This document shows positions 43,786 through 53,374 of a DNA stretch of 64,000 nucleotides, in pieces. The notes beneath the pieces are model-generated. The model saw only the letters and a list, made by a program, of their open reading frames with translations. It did no database searches and was not told where the DNA came from. The position numbers and the translations under genes were made by a program. Each line of letters opens with the position of its first letter. Positions within the stretch are counted from its first letter, which is position 1. Source of the DNA: Ilyobacter polytropus DSM 2926 (lineage in GTDB: Bacteria > Fusobacteriota > Fusobacteriia > Fusobacteriales > Fusobacteriaceae); contig NC_014634.1 in the NCBI RefSeq assembly GCF_000165505.1, positions 60,227 to 124,226 of the forward strand. The letters run 5' to 3'.

Positions 43786-44871
43786 TTACTTATTAAAAAT
43801 TACACAGTAATTTCCTTCTGATGTTCTGCATTTACTGCATCTGACACATTTAACTTTTTTTCTGTCTCCGTCTTTCCACCTCTTTATCAGATTCGGTTCT
43901 GTAAGTAATGGCCTTGATAATCCAAACATTGAAATGTTACTAGAGTTTAAAATTTTATCTGCGGTTTCATAAGTTTTTATCCCACCAACAGTTATTACAG
44001 GAATTTTCAGTTCTTCTGAAATAATTTCAGCAAACCTTCCAAAATAAGCTTCATCTTGTATTTTATAACCTTCAAATTCATGGCCTATTAAAGACTCACC
44101 TTTTCCATGGATATTTCCTGAAACTTCTATTGCATTTATGCCTATTTCTTCCATTTTTTTGGATATTCTTCTTGTCTCTTCAAATGTCAATCCTCCATCA
44201 AAGAAATCAGAAGCAGTCAGCTTAACTAAAATAGGATAGTCAGAATCTGTTTCATTTCTCATTGCATTATATATTTCTACTAAAAATCTCATTCTATTCT
44301 CTAAAGATCCGCCATATTCATCCTTTCTCTGATTATAATATGGTGATAGAAATTGATTGATAAGATAAGTATGGGCTGCATGGATCTCTATTCCGTCAAA
44401 TCCAGCATCTTTAGACCTTCTTGCAGCTTGACCAAAAGCCTTAATAATATAGTTTATATCCTTTTTAGTCATAGGAGTCCCAAGGGTTCCAGTAGATAAT
44501 TCTGCAACATCACTAGGAGCAAATATTTTTCTTGCACCTACGTTATACTTTGTTTTAGTTCCTCCATAAGCCACTTGAAGAATGATTTTGGAGTTATATC
44601 TATGAACTCTTTTGCATAGCTCACTATATCCTTGAACAAACGAGTCATTATATATACCGAACATTCCCGCATTAGGCTGTTCTTCTTCTACAATATTTGC
44701 ATATCCTGTGATAATGAGACCAACCTCTCCTTTAGCAAGATCTTCATATAAATCAAATAACCTTGGGTTCATCTTTCCATCCTGTGTCATATTTTCCCAA
44801 GTTGCTGTTCTCACAAAACGATTTTTAACTGATAAATTCCCAATTTTAACTTCATCAAATAATTTTTTCAT
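43786..44871 (-). CDS. Old-yellow-enzyme family NADH:flavin oxidoreductase
   Basis: 361 residues from ATG 44871, chosen for GAGGTGGCTC directly before it. FMN barrel: KIGNLSVKNRFVRTATWE, FDGIEIHAAHTYLINQFLSP (with the His-His pair), YNQRKDEYGGSLENRMRF and VGGIKTYETADKIL. The end has KCVRCSKCRTSEGNYC, a Cys cluster like the 4Fe-4S site of the BaiH/2,4-dienoyl-CoA reductase branch, but the C-terminal Rossmann domains of that branch are absent. It reduces an enoate; the substrate is not evident. Confidence 0.88.
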   Translation of the reverse strand: MKKLFDEVKIGNLSVKNRFVRTATWENMTQDGKMNPRLFDLYEDLAKGEVGLIITGYANIVEEEQPNAGMFGIYNDSFVQGYSELCKRVHRYNSKIILQVAYGGTKTKYNVGARKIFAPSDVAELSTGTLGTPMTKKDINYIIKAFGQAARRSKDAGFDGIEIHAAHTYLINQFLSPYYNQRKDEYGGSLENRMRFLVEIYNAMRNETDSDYPILVKLTASDFFDGGLTFEETRRISKKMEEIGINAIEVSGNIHGKGESLIGHEFEGYKIQDEAYFGRFAEIISEELKIPVITVGGIKTYETADKILNSSNISMFGLSRPLLTEPNLIKRWKDGDRKKVKCVRCSKCRTSEGNYCVIFNK

Positions 44872-44900
44872 GAGCCACCTCAATTTTTTTATTCTTTTAT

Positions 44901-44912
44901 TACGGATCCGTA
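44901..44912. promoter_or_regulatory. Palindromic operator candidate
   Basis: TACGGATCCGTA is a perfect 12-base palindrome between the divergent starts of the oxidoreductase (44871) and the reactivase fragment (44995), next to TTATTATAATAATA (-10-like). G+C-rich against an A/T background, so a real regulator site is likely. Confidence 0.6.
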
Positions 44913-44994
44913 CTAAAAGTGTTATTATAATAATACGCATAAAAAAAAATGTCAAGAACAATTATTTTTAAAAATAAACTTAGGAGTGGTGAAA

Positions 44995-45354
44995 ATGAAC
45001 GCTTATTTATTAATTGGTTTTGGAAGTACCTATAATAAATTAACATTAGTTGATGTTGAATCTGAAAAAATATTAGCAACATCTAAGGATATTACTACTG
45101 TAGAAGATGATATAATGATAGGTTTTGAAAAAACCTACAAAAAACTAAAAATTGAAGTAAATAAAAAAATAGATTTTGAAAATATAAATTTTATAAATAA
45201 AATAGCCTGTTCATCCGCAGGAGGTGGGCTAAAGGTTTATGTGATAGGATTGGTGCCAGATCTTACATCAAAAGCAGCAAAAGAAGCATCATTAGGAGCT
45301 GGAGAAAGTGTAATTGAAATTGAAATTAAAAACCATAAACTTGGAGTATTTTGA
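44995..45354 (+). pseudogene. GlmL/MutL-like mutase reactivase, N-terminal fragment
   Basis: GGAGTGGTGAAA precedes ATG 44995. MNAYLLIGFGSTYNKLTLVD and IACSSAGGGLKVYVIGLVPD then AAKEASLGAGESV are the N-terminal ATPase part of GlmL/MutL proteins (about 450 residues), which reactivate B12-dependent aminomutases. Only 119 residues remain. A further frame (KRPPIFKVDVPKAAPALRQN, near 45385) follows and is not identified. Confidence 0.75.
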
Positions 45355-45603
45355 ATTCCTATTGTGGAATTAAGAGACCTCCGATATTTAAAGTAGACGT
45401 CCCAAAAGCTGCACCAGCACTCAGACAAAACAAACAGCATCAATTACCTGGTAAAATTTATTATTTTCTATTTTTTCTGTAATAGGAGAAAGTTGTGAGC
45501 CGATACTAAACGGTTTTTTTTAATTATAGAAAGAGATTGCAAATAAAACGGTGGGCAATGTATACATCGCATACGGAGTAAAAGTCCAGTGTAAAAACAT
45601 TGT

Positions 45604-46003
45604 TTACATGGCAAATTTTTCAGTTTCTGGAGAAAGTGGTTGTATTCCTAAAGTTTTAGGTGGATACGCTAAGTGATAAATTGGTTCAGCAGTTCCCCAA
45701 AAAACTATGCCTGCTGCAAGGGTTGTGCATAAAGTGATGGCAAATCGGTTAAAATTTGATGGAAATGGTTTTGCATTAACTCCTCCTATTTTTATTTCAC
45801 TTAATTTTGAAAAATACATGATGGCAACAGCAATAATAACTAAAAAGCCTATTAGATTAAATGCCCATCCAAAATTTGCAAGCATCCAATCACTTGCGGC
45901 TGTAACATTTTAAATATATCTTGGAAAACTCAGTTGAGTTTAAGGAAACTATTAAAAGTATGAAAGCAGGCCAAAAAGCAATAGGCCTAATTTGTTTAAA
46001 CAT
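45604..46003 (-). pseudogene. BCCT-family transporter, N-terminal relic
   Basis: AGGGGGATATT precedes ATG 46003 (MFKQIRPIAFWPAFILLIVS). One base is missing near 45915; in the next frame it reads NVTAASDWMLANFGWAFNLI, then LSEIKIGGVNAKPFPSNFNR and GIVFWGTAEPIYHLAYPP, the BCCT (betaine/carnitine/choline transporter) landmarks. It stops at 45604, about a quarter of the normal 500 residues. A relic of a quaternary-amine uptake gene. Confidence 0.85.
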
Positions 46004-46126
46004 AATATCCCCCTTAGTTTTTATTTCATCTATCTAAAATTTAATAATCAAATACTATACTTATATGATAAAAAAACTAAATATATAAAAGGTATAACTA
46101 TTATTGGATATATTTATATTATTAGA

Positions 46127-46849
46127 TTAAAGTTTGTCATTCTCTCTTAATCTGTGAAGAAATTTTTCAAAAAATATAAAAAAGATACTCCTCGATTTTT
46201 CATAATGTAATAAGTTCTCATCTTGGAATGACTTTGTTAAATAAATTACCTGTGAAAATTTTTCCATTTCAATGTTTGTGTTGTATTCATCTAATATTTG
46301 AATTATATACCCTCCTTTATTGGAAATTTTATTTAACAACTCAGAGGTTTTTTTAAACTTTCCACTTACAGAAAATAAAATTAATATGGTGTCTTCATTG
46401 TATAGTTTTTCAATCACCATTTCTTCACTAGTTGTTATAATATTTTTTTTAACAGCTAATTTCAATTTATATGCAAAATATTCTGCTGCTAAAAGAGAGG
46501 GACCGTATCCAACTAATATTATATTTTGGTATTTTTCTATAGTTTTAATAAGATCATCTATAATCTTAATATTAAAGTTTTGTAAAAAATCGATTATTCT
46601 TTTTTCTTCAAGATTCGTTTCTTTTTTCTGTGGTAAAGGAGATTCTTTAGAAAGATATTTAATAAACTGCTTATAATTTTCAAATCCTAGTTTTTTAGAA
46701 AGTTTGGATATTTTAGATGGAGAGACTTTTGCAATTTCAGCAACTTCATAAATTTTAAGTTTACTGGTTATTTTGTCAGAATTATTAATAGTCTCTATTA
46801 TGCATTTTTCTAGATTGTTCAATTTAGTGTGGCTAATACCTATCATAAA
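46127..46849 (-). CDS. RpiR-family regulator (HTH plus SIS domain)
   Basis: 240 residues from ATG 46849 behind AAGGTGA. N-terminal helix-turn-helix (KIYEVAEIAKVSPSKISKLS, KKLGFENYKQF) and a SIS sugar-phosphate-binding domain (YQNIILVGYGPSLLAAEYFA, TILILFSVSGKFKKTSELL). It is divergent from the SDR-oxidase-kinase-Etf operon and probably senses a phosphorylated sugar made by it. Palindromes in the shared gap are candidate operators. Confidence 0.87.
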   Translation of the reverse strand, partial: FMIGISHTKLNNLEKCIIETINNSDKITSKLKIYEVAEIAKVSPSKISKLSKKLGFENYKQFIKYLSKESPLPQKKETNLEEKRIIDFLQNFNIKIIDDLIKTIEKYQNIILVGYGPSLLAAEYFAYKLKLAVKKNIITTSEEMVIEKLYNEDTILILFSVSGKFKKTSELLNKISNKGGYIIQILDEYNTNIEMEKFSQVIYLTKSFQDENLLHYEKSRSIFFIFFEKFLHRLRENDKL

Positions 46850-47029
46850 AATCACCTTCACCTTATATTTTGTTTCGTAATAAATATTTTATTATATTAA
46901 TAATAACAAAATCAAAGAAAATTTTCCACCTAAATACATTTTAAATGTAAAAAGTATAAAAATTTCCAAAATTTAAATTGAAAAAACTAATGATATTTTC
47001 AATACTAACATAAATTGAATGATCAAATT

Positions 47030-47047
47030 AATGGAAAATTTTCCATT
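47030..47047. promoter_or_regulatory. RpiR operator candidate
   Basis: AATGGAAAATTTTCCATT is a perfect 18-base palindrome. Half-sites with the same core occur at 46918 (GAAAATTTTCCACC), 46969 (AATTTCCAAAATTT) and 47077 (AATTTCCAAAA), as expected of a regulator binding several sites in the divergent gap 46850-47245. Confidence 0.7.
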
Positions 47048-47093
47048 TTTATATTTTAAATTCTAATTTATGTAAAAATTTCCAAAAAAACCA

Positions 47094-47122
47094 TTGACTA
47101 AAAAAAAAACAGGTGGTATATT
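47094..47122 (+). promoter_or_regulatory. Sigma-70-type promoter of the SDR-oxidase operon
   Basis: TTGACT, 17 bases (A-rich), then TATATT. It is downstream of the main palindrome and overlaps a TTTCCA half-site, consistent with repression by the RpiR protein. Confidence 0.7.
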
Positions 47123-47245
47123 CATTATCAAGATAAACAAACCACCAAATCAGATTAACTTTTTCTGTAACAATACTTTCTAATCAATAAAAGTACATCC
47201 GCGAGAAGTAAAATTAGAAAAAATATAATAAAATGGAGGTAACGA

Positions 47246-48034
47246 ATGAACAATATCAATGACATTCAAAAATTTTCAATGGATTTTTTCTCTTTAAAAG
47301 GTAAAAATGCTCTTATAACTGGTGGAAATACAGGATTGGGACAGGCTTTTGCACTTGCTTTAGCCAAAGCGGGAGCCAATATATTTATACCTAGCATAAT
47401 GGATGATGACGGAGAAACTAAAAAATTGATAGAAGCTGAAGGTGTAAAGATGGAATTCATGATGGCAGATATAACAAAAGAAGGCATGCCTAAAAAAATT
47501 ATTGAAAGGTGTGTAGAAACGCTTGGATCTATAGATATTTTAGTTAATAGTGCAGGAATATGTAAAATAGCAGAGGTAAAAGATTTTGCAAGAAATGAAT
47601 GGGATCCAATGATAAGTGTAAATCTAACAGCAGCATTTGAATTAAGTCACGAAGCAGCTAAATATATGATTCCTCAGAATAACGGAAAGATTATCAATAT
47701 ATGTTCAATGTTTTCTTTCTTAGGCGGTCAATGGTCTCCAGCTTACGCCGCTACTAAGCATGGAATTGCAGGTTTTACAAAAGCTTACTGCGATGAGCTA
47801 GCACAATATAATATTCAAGTAAACGGAATTGCACCTGGATATTATGCAACTGATATAACATTAAAGACTAGAAGTAACCCTGAAACAAATAAAAAAGTTC
47901 TGGATCATATCCCTGCAAATCGTTGGGGTGAAACAATGGATCTTATGGGAGCTACTGTTTTCTTAGCTAGTAATGCTTCTAATTATGTAAATGGCCACGT
48001 GCTTGCTGTAGATGGTGGATATCTAGTAAGATAA
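47246..48034 (+). CDS. SDR-family dehydrogenase (KduD/gluconate-5-dehydrogenase-like)
   Basis: 262 residues. NAD(P)-binding GGNTGLGQAFA, NSAGI, catalytic Ser in NICSMFSFLGG, and Tyr/Lys in YAATKHGIAGF. The C-terminus (NYVNGHVLAVDGGYLVR) is very like the KduD at 54779, so it belongs to the same sugar-acid/keto-sugar branch. GGAGGTAAC precedes ATG. First gene of the operon; it would interconvert a keto and a hydroxy sugar. Confidence 0.88.
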   Translation: MNNINDIQKFSMDFFSLKGKNALITGGNTGLGQAFALALAKAGANIFIPSIMDDDGETKKLIEAEGVKMEFMMADITKEGMPKKIIERCVETLGSIDILVNSAGICKIAEVKDFARNEWDPMISVNLTAAFELSHEAAKYMIPQNNGKIINICSMFSFLGGQWSPAYAATKHGIAGFTKAYCDELAQYNIQVNGIAPGYYATDITLKTRSNPETNKKVLDHIPANRWGETMDLMGATVFLASNASNYVNGHVLAVDGGYLVR

Positions 48035-48070
48035 ATTTTATTATAAAAATTAAAGAAAAGAGGAGAAAAA

Positions 48071-49555
48071 ATGTCTAAAAAAGAATTAGTATTAAAGGAT
48101 TTAGAATCATTAGTTGATGTTAATCAAATTGTAACAAATGCAGAAGAGTTATACGATGCAGCATCAGACAGATATAAAAAGTATGCCAAAGCAAGAAAAG
48201 TGTTGGATGTTCCTACTCCTATAGCTATAGTGTATCCAAGTTGTACAAATGATGTAGAGAATTTACTCAAATACTGTAATAATAATGATATAAATGTTAT
48301 AGCAAGGAGTGGTAAAACTGCTACAGAGGGTGGTCTTGAAAATTGGAAAGAAGACACTTTAGTTATTGATGGTTCTAAAATGAATAAAATTATAAAACTA
48401 GACACCTACAATATGCAAGCTACTGTACAGTGTGGAACAAGACTTCTAGATTTAGAGGACGAGCTCAGAAAATTAGGTTATACGACTGGGCATTCACCAC
48501 AATCTAAACCTGTAGCACAATTGGGGGGGCTTGTGGCTACTAGAAGTATCGGTCAATTTTCTACTCTTTATGGTGGGATAGAAGACATGGTTGTAGGACT
48601 AGAATGTGTATTTCCTGATGGACATATTTCAAAAATAAAAAATGTTTCCCGTCGTGCTGGAGGACCAGATATCAGACATCTTGCTATAGGTAATGAAGGA
48701 ACACTATGTTACATAACAGAGGTGACTGTTAAAATATTTAAATACTACCCTGAAAATAATAAGTTCTATGGATATTTAACTGAAGATATAGATACTGGTT
48801 TAAAAATCCTACGTGAAGTTATGGTTAATGGCTTCAGACCATCGGTTGCACGTGCTTATTCTGAAGAGGATGCACAACAACATTTCTATCATTTTCATGA
48901 AGGTAAATGTGTTTTAGTGTTTATGGCTGAGGGGCCAAAAGGTATAGTAGATGCCACAGGTGAAGGGATAGAGGAAGCTGTAAGTAAGTTTAAAGATGGT
49001 GTAATTAAGAAAGTAGATTCATCTCTAATAGAGGAGTGGTTTAACCACCTTAACTGGAGTCAGCAGGATCTTGATGATGAATTTGAAGGGATGATAGAAA
49101 ATGATTCTCATGATGGATTTACCACAGAGATTTCAGCAGATTGGGAAACTATACCTAAGATCTATCACAATGTTATAAAAAGAGTAAGGAATGAATTTGA
49201 TAGAGCTCATGACATTACTATGTTGGGAGGACATTCGTCTCACAGTTATATAAATGGAACTAATTTATACTTTGTATATAACTACAATATAAACTGTGCA
49301 CCAGAAGATGAAATGAAGATTTACCACCACCCTCTCCATCAGATAGTCATCGAAGAAACTCTTAAATTAGGTGGTTCTATGTGTCACCATCATGGAATAG
49401 GAAAATATCGTTCGCAGTGGGCTAAAGATGAGCATACATCAGCATTCTATATGTTGGAAAAACTTAAAGAGGTCTTTGATCCTAAAGGTATCATGAACTA
49501 TGGAACAATCTATCCGAAAGTAGACGGGATTAAAAAATATATTGAACAAAATTAA
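48071..49555 (+). CDS. FAD-linked oxidase (PCMH-type, AGPS/glycolate-oxidase-like)
   Basis: 494 residues. FAD-binding PCMH domain: PIAIVYPSCTNDVENLLKYC, ARSGKTATEGGL, YTTGHSPQSKPVAQLGGLVA, FSTLYGGIEDMVVGLECVFP. The C-terminal cap ends GGSMCHHHGIGKYRSQWAKD and EVFDPKGIMNYGTIYP, as in alkyl-DHAP synthase-like and GlcD-like hydroxyacid oxidases. With no O2 use likely in an anaerobe, the adjacent EtfBA pair is the natural electron acceptor. Substrate unknown, probably a polyol or hydroxy-acid. Confidence 0.88.
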   Translation: MSKKELVLKDLESLVDVNQIVTNAEELYDAASDRYKKYAKARKVLDVPTPIAIVYPSCTNDVENLLKYCNNNDINVIARSGKTATEGGLENWKEDTLVIDGSKMNKIIKLDTYNMQATVQCGTRLLDLEDELRKLGYTTGHSPQSKPVAQLGGLVATRSIGQFSTLYGGIEDMVVGLECVFPDGHISKIKNVSRRAGGPDIRHLAIGNEGTLCYITEVTVKIFKYYPENNKFYGYLTEDIDTGLKILREVMVNGFRPSVARAYSEEDAQQHFYHFHEGKCVLVFMAEGPKGIVDATGEGIEEAVSKFKDGVIKKVDSSLIEEWFNHLNWSQQDLDDEFEGMIENDSHDGFTTEISADWETIPKIYHNVIKRVRNEFDRAHDITMLGGHSSHSYINGTNLYFVYNYNINCAPEDEMKIYHHPLHQIVIEETLKLGGSMCHHHGIGKYRSQWAKDEHTSAFYMLEKLKEVFDPKGIMNYGTIYPKVDGIKKYIEQN

Positions 49556-49618
49556 ATAAAGATATCCTTAAAAATAAACAATATATATTTACTACTAGAG
49601 TAATTTAATTGGCTAAAA

Positions 49619-49679
49619 ACCCATATGTATTTTATACAGTGTTAATTAAAATAGACACTGGAATAGAATACATATGGGT
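49619..49679. terminator. Long hairpin between oxidase and kinase genes
   Basis: ACCCATATGTATT (49619-49631) and AATACATATGGGT (49667-49679) pair perfectly, with inner arms CAGTGT and ACACTG, and AATTTTTG follows. Either a partial terminator that lowers downstream expression or an mRNA-stabilising structure. Confidence 0.7.
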
Positions 49680-49768
49680 AATTTTTGGGGCAAAAGCCTT
49701 TTTGAACATTTTGGACTTTATGAGTTCATTTCGTCCTGATGTTGTCCAAAGGAGTAGGAGGATTAATT

Positions 49769-51196
49769 ATGAGTAAATATTTAATAGGTATAGACAATGG
49801 TTCACAAAGTACTAAAGTTACTATTTTTGACTTAGAAGGAAATGAAGTTTGTTATGGATCAAAGGTTCTTAAAAACCTTTATACTGCTGAGGGTGGAGTA
49901 GTGTTGCACCCAGATGATGATTTATGGGATAGTGTTCGTGGCGGACTAAAGGATTGTCTCGATAAATTTCATGGAGATAAAGGTGATATCCTTGCCATAG
50001 GACTATGCACAATCAGGTGTTGTCGTGCACTTCTAAAAGAAGATGGTTCGTTGGCATATCCTGTTTTAAGTTGGATGGACAGCAGATTATCTGTTCCGTA
50101 TGTACATGAGAATGATGAGGTAAAATATGTTACAACTACCTCAGGTTATCTTGCTAACAGGATGACAGGAGAATTTAAAGATACTTGCAGTAATTTAGAA
50201 GTTTATTGGCCAATTGACAGAAAAACATTAGATTGGTCAACAGATGATCAAGTCATTGAGGAAAATGGTTTGAGAAGAGATCAACTGTTTACAATAATAA
50301 AACCGGGGGAAAGCTATGGTGCACTAAAAGCTGAGTTGTGCAAAGAATTTGGCCTAAAAGAAGGTATTCAAGTTGTGGCAACTGGTAATGATAAGGCTGT
50401 CGAAGTTTTGGGTTCAGGTATCAACAATGATAAATCAATCATGATCTCTTTAGGAACTTTTATATCTTCTATGCTTATAAGAGAGAATTATTTTGAAAAT
50501 GCTAAAAGCTTCTTTCCAACGTTAGCGTGTGTACCTTTTAAATATGTCTATGAATCTACAGGAATAAGAAGAGGTATGTGGACTGTAAGTTGGTATAAAA
50601 ACCTTTTGGGAGAAGAAGTTATTAATAAAGCTAGGGAATTAAATATTTCTGAAGAAGAGTATTTAAATCAAATTGGGGAAACAGTCCCTCCAGGAAGTGA
50701 CGGTTTGATAACTTTGCTAGATTGGTTAAACAATTCAGCTTATGATTTTAGAAAAGGGGTTATGCTTGGTTTTGATCACAGACACACAAATGCTCATATA
50801 TATCGTTCTATTTTAGAAGCTATATCATACAATATTAAAAATAATATATATGATATGTTAGATGAAATAGGATCAGAGATTGACAATATAACAGTAATAG
50901 GTGGTGGATCTAAAAGCGACTTAATGATGCAAATAATAGCGGACATGTTTGCTTTACCAACCAAAAGAAACGAAGCAACAAGTTGTGCTTGCTTAGGGGC
51001 TGCAATATGCGCAGCTAAATATCTTGGCATCTATGACTCCTTTGATGAAGCAATAGAAAATATGGTCAGAATCAAAGAAGTATTTGAACCAAATAAAAAA
51101 CTTTATTCATTTTATGATGAAATAAATAATAAGGTGATAAAAAATGTTAGAAAACATACAGATGAAGTTTTAAAGGTAGCACATTCAATTTTTTAA
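49769..51196 (+). CDS. FGGY-family carbohydrate kinase
   Basis: 475 residues from ATG 49769 (AGGAGGATTAATT before it; the upstream in-frame ATG 49739 lacks a site). ATP-grasp motifs of the FGGY fold: MSKYLIGIDNGSQSTKVTIF, VLSWMDSRL, ATGNDKAVEVLGSGI, LITLLDWLNN and ITVIGGGSKSDLMMQIIADM. It resembles xylulokinase/L-fuculokinase-type enzymes, which phosphorylate ketoses or polyols. It would trap the sugar oxidised by the two upstream enzymes. Confidence 0.88.
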   Translation: MSKYLIGIDNGSQSTKVTIFDLEGNEVCYGSKVLKNLYTAEGGVVLHPDDDLWDSVRGGLKDCLDKFHGDKGDILAIGLCTIRCCRALLKEDGSLAYPVLSWMDSRLSVPYVHENDEVKYVTTTSGYLANRMTGEFKDTCSNLEVYWPIDRKTLDWSTDDQVIEENGLRRDQLFTIIKPGESYGALKAELCKEFGLKEGIQVVATGNDKAVEVLGSGINNDKSIMISLGTFISSMLIRENYFENAKSFFPTLACVPFKYVYESTGIRRGMWTVSWYKNLLGEEVINKARELNISEEEYLNQIGETVPPGSDGLITLLDWLNNSAYDFRKGVMLGFDHRHTNAHIYRSILEAISYNIKNNIYDMLDEIGSEIDNITVIGGGSKSDLMMQIIADMFALPTKRNEATSCACLGAAICAAKYLGIYDSFDEAIENMVRIKEVFEPNKKLYSFYDEINNKVIKNVRKHTDEVLKVAHSIF

Positions 51197-51214
51197 TTTA
51201 AAGAGGAGGATCTT

Positions 51215-52513
51215 ATGAAAACAAATAATACCAGTAGATATTTTCAGTTTCTTCTTGTAGTTTTAGCAGCAGGCATGATTTTTGCTTTAATGTACCTTAG
51301 AACTAATTATCAGGTTACAATGATAGAGGTATTTGGAATTACAAATGAACAATTAAATACTATATATAGCACATTAGGACTAGTGTATGTTATTGGATAT
51401 TTTCCTAGTGGTTGGTTAGCTGACAAAATTTCTGCAAAAAAACTTCTTGTTGGATCTTTATTTGGTTCTGGTTTAGGCGGACTTTGGTATGCACAAATAC
51501 CTAGTTATACGAGTGTTAAAATAATCTTTGCTATTTGGGGATTTTTTTCAGTATTTACATTTTGGGGAGCTCATCTTAAAATTGTAAAACTAATGTCTAC
51601 AAAGGAGGAAGAAGGACGTTTTTTTGGAATACTTGACGGTGGTAGAGGAGTAGTAGAAGCTTTACTTGCGTCGATTGGTCTTGCCTTATTTTCTTCGATA
51701 TTAGGTGAATCAAGTGATATAGTATTAAAAAGAGAGGCTCTTGTTAAAGTAATATATATGTATACCTTCTCACTTTTTGCTCTATCTATTTTGATGGCTA
51801 TCTTTCTAAAAGATAATAAAAGTAATGTAGAGAAAGAAGAAAAGAAAAATTCTCTTAAACGTAACCTAATTGACGATTTCAAAAGTGTATTTTCCAATGG
51901 TTTTGTATGGAACTTAGGAATTATAATATTTATGGGTTATACAGTATTCTGGACTGTGTACTATGTAGGGGGATTCTTACAAACTAATATAGAAGTAGAT
52001 CCAGTAACTGTAGGTCTTGTTACAACTATAATACTATGGATGCGTCCAGTAGGTGGAATTTGTGGTGGATTTATTGCTGATAAAATTGGAAAAGCAAAAA
52101 CACTTAAAATGGCTGTAGGATTTGCTTCTGTTCTACTTATTGGAATCTCTGTATTGCCTTACACTACTCCAAAAATAGTTTTCTTTGCATTATTTATCTT
52201 ACTTGCTATAATGCTTTATGCTATAAGAGGACTATACTGGTCTCTTCTTGGAGATTGTAGACTTAATAACGCAATCTTAGGTCTTTCTATAGGTGTAATT
52301 TCATTTATCGGTTACCTTCCTGATATGATAATACCAAAGGTAAATAGTGTATTATTTGGAACTTTTGGCGGTAATGGAGGCTATAATTCTTATTTTATTA
52401 CTAGTGCTATCTGTGGTTTTATAGGAGTAATCGCAATAACTATCTTTCGGAAAAAGTCTATACAAACAAAGGAAGTTCTTGAAGATTTACAATATAGCAC
52501 TGAAGATCAATAA
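51215..52513 (+). CDS. MFS transporter
   Basis: 432 residues with 12 predicted helices. After a first helix (FQFLLVVLAAGMIFALMYLR), the loop 2-3 motif SGWLADKISAKKLLVGSLF and its second-half counterpart GGFIADKIGKAKTLKM are standard MFS. Related to the sugar-phosphate/sugar-acid transporters by overall pattern. It lies between kinase and etfB and probably imports the substrate of this operon. Confidence 0.87.
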   Translation: MKTNNTSRYFQFLLVVLAAGMIFALMYLRTNYQVTMIEVFGITNEQLNTIYSTLGLVYVIGYFPSGWLADKISAKKLLVGSLFGSGLGGLWYAQIPSYTSVKIIFAIWGFFSVFTFWGAHLKIVKLMSTKEEEGRFFGILDGGRGVVEALLASIGLALFSSILGESSDIVLKREALVKVIYMYTFSLFALSILMAIFLKDNKSNVEKEEKKNSLKRNLIDDFKSVFSNGFVWNLGIIIFMGYTVFWTVYYVGGFLQTNIEVDPVTVGLVTTIILWMRPVGGICGGFIADKIGKAKTLKMAVGFASVLLIGISVLPYTTPKIVFFALFILLAIMLYAIRGLYWSLLGDCRLNNAILGLSIGVISFIGYLPDMIIPKVNSVLFGTFGGNGGYNSYFITSAICGFIGVIAITIFRKKSIQTKEVLEDLQYSTEDQ

Positions 52514-52522
52514 AATTAACGG

Positions 52523-52552
52523 ATCCATGCAGATCATTTGATCTGTATGGAT
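52523..52552. promoter_or_regulatory. Hairpin between MFS and etfB
   Basis: ATCCATGCAGATC-attt-GATCTGTATGGAT, a 13-bp stem with one G-T pair, 10 bases after the transporter stop and 25 before the etfB start. Intercistronic; no T run. Confidence 0.65.
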
Positions 52553-52576
52553 TTAAAATTTATTATGGAGAAAAAT

Positions 52577-53374
52577 ATGAATATTATTTGCTTAATTAAA
52601 TTTGTTCCAAATATAGATAAGTTTAAATATGATTATGAAACTAATACTCTAATTAGAGATGGGATGAACATGATTTTAAATCCCCACGATGCATGTGCTG
52701 TTGAGTGTGCATTACAGCTTAAAGAAAAATATAATGATGTATCAATAACGACTGTAACTATGGGAAGCATGTCTATTTTAGAAAACTTGAAAGATGTAGT
52801 CAGAAGAGGAATCGATAAAGGGATCCTTATAAGCGATAAGAAATATGCAGGTTCCGATACCTATGCAACCAGTAATATTTTGTCAGGGTATCTGAAAAAT
52901 TGCGAATACGATCTTATACTAAGTGGAAGCAGAGCTCAAGATGGTGATACAGGACATATCGGACCACAAGTTGCTCATCTTTTAGACATCAATCAGTTTT
53001 CCGATGTGAGTCAAATAGATTTTGTAAGAGATAATACTTTGGATTTTAAGATTGAGTTAGAGGATGAGATCTTAAATTTGAATACTAAAATTCCTACATT
53101 ACTTAGTTTAAAGAGCAATAAAAAATATAAACTTCGTTATCCAAAGTACGCAGATCTTAAGAAGGACGTGGTAGATAGAATAGAAATAGTGAACAATGAA
53201 TATTTATCTATTGCTGATGAAATAATAGGTCTCAAAGGTTCTCCTACTAAGGTTATAAAAGCCAAACCTAAACAAACTGTAAATAAAACGAAAAAAATAG
53301 TTAGATGTGACAGTGAAGGAATTGACTATGTTTATAATTATTTGTTAGAAAGAGGTTTTATTAAAAATGAATAA
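52577..53374 (+). CDS. etfB: Electron transfer flavoprotein beta subunit
   Basis: 265 residues from ATG 52577 (GGAGAAAAAT before it). MNIICLIKFVPNIDKFKYDY and LNPHDACAVECALQLKEKYN are the N-terminal EtfB part, and SGSRAQDGDTGHIGPQVAHL is the nucleotide loop (S-G-x-x-A-x-D-G-D-T). The tail beyond residue 200 is lysine rich. It pairs with EtfA next to it (8-base overlap) to move electrons from the FAD-linked oxidase. Confidence 0.88.
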   Translation: MNIICLIKFVPNIDKFKYDYETNTLIRDGMNMILNPHDACAVECALQLKEKYNDVSITTVTMGSMSILENLKDVVRRGIDKGILISDKKYAGSDTYATSNILSGYLKNCEYDLILSGSRAQDGDTGHIGPQVAHLLDINQFSDVSQIDFVRDNTLDFKIELEDEILNLNTKIPTLLSLKSNKKYKLRYPKYADLKKDVVDRIEIVNNEYLSIADEIIGLKGSPTKVIKAKPKQTVNKTKKIVRCDSEGIDYVYNYLLERGFIKNE

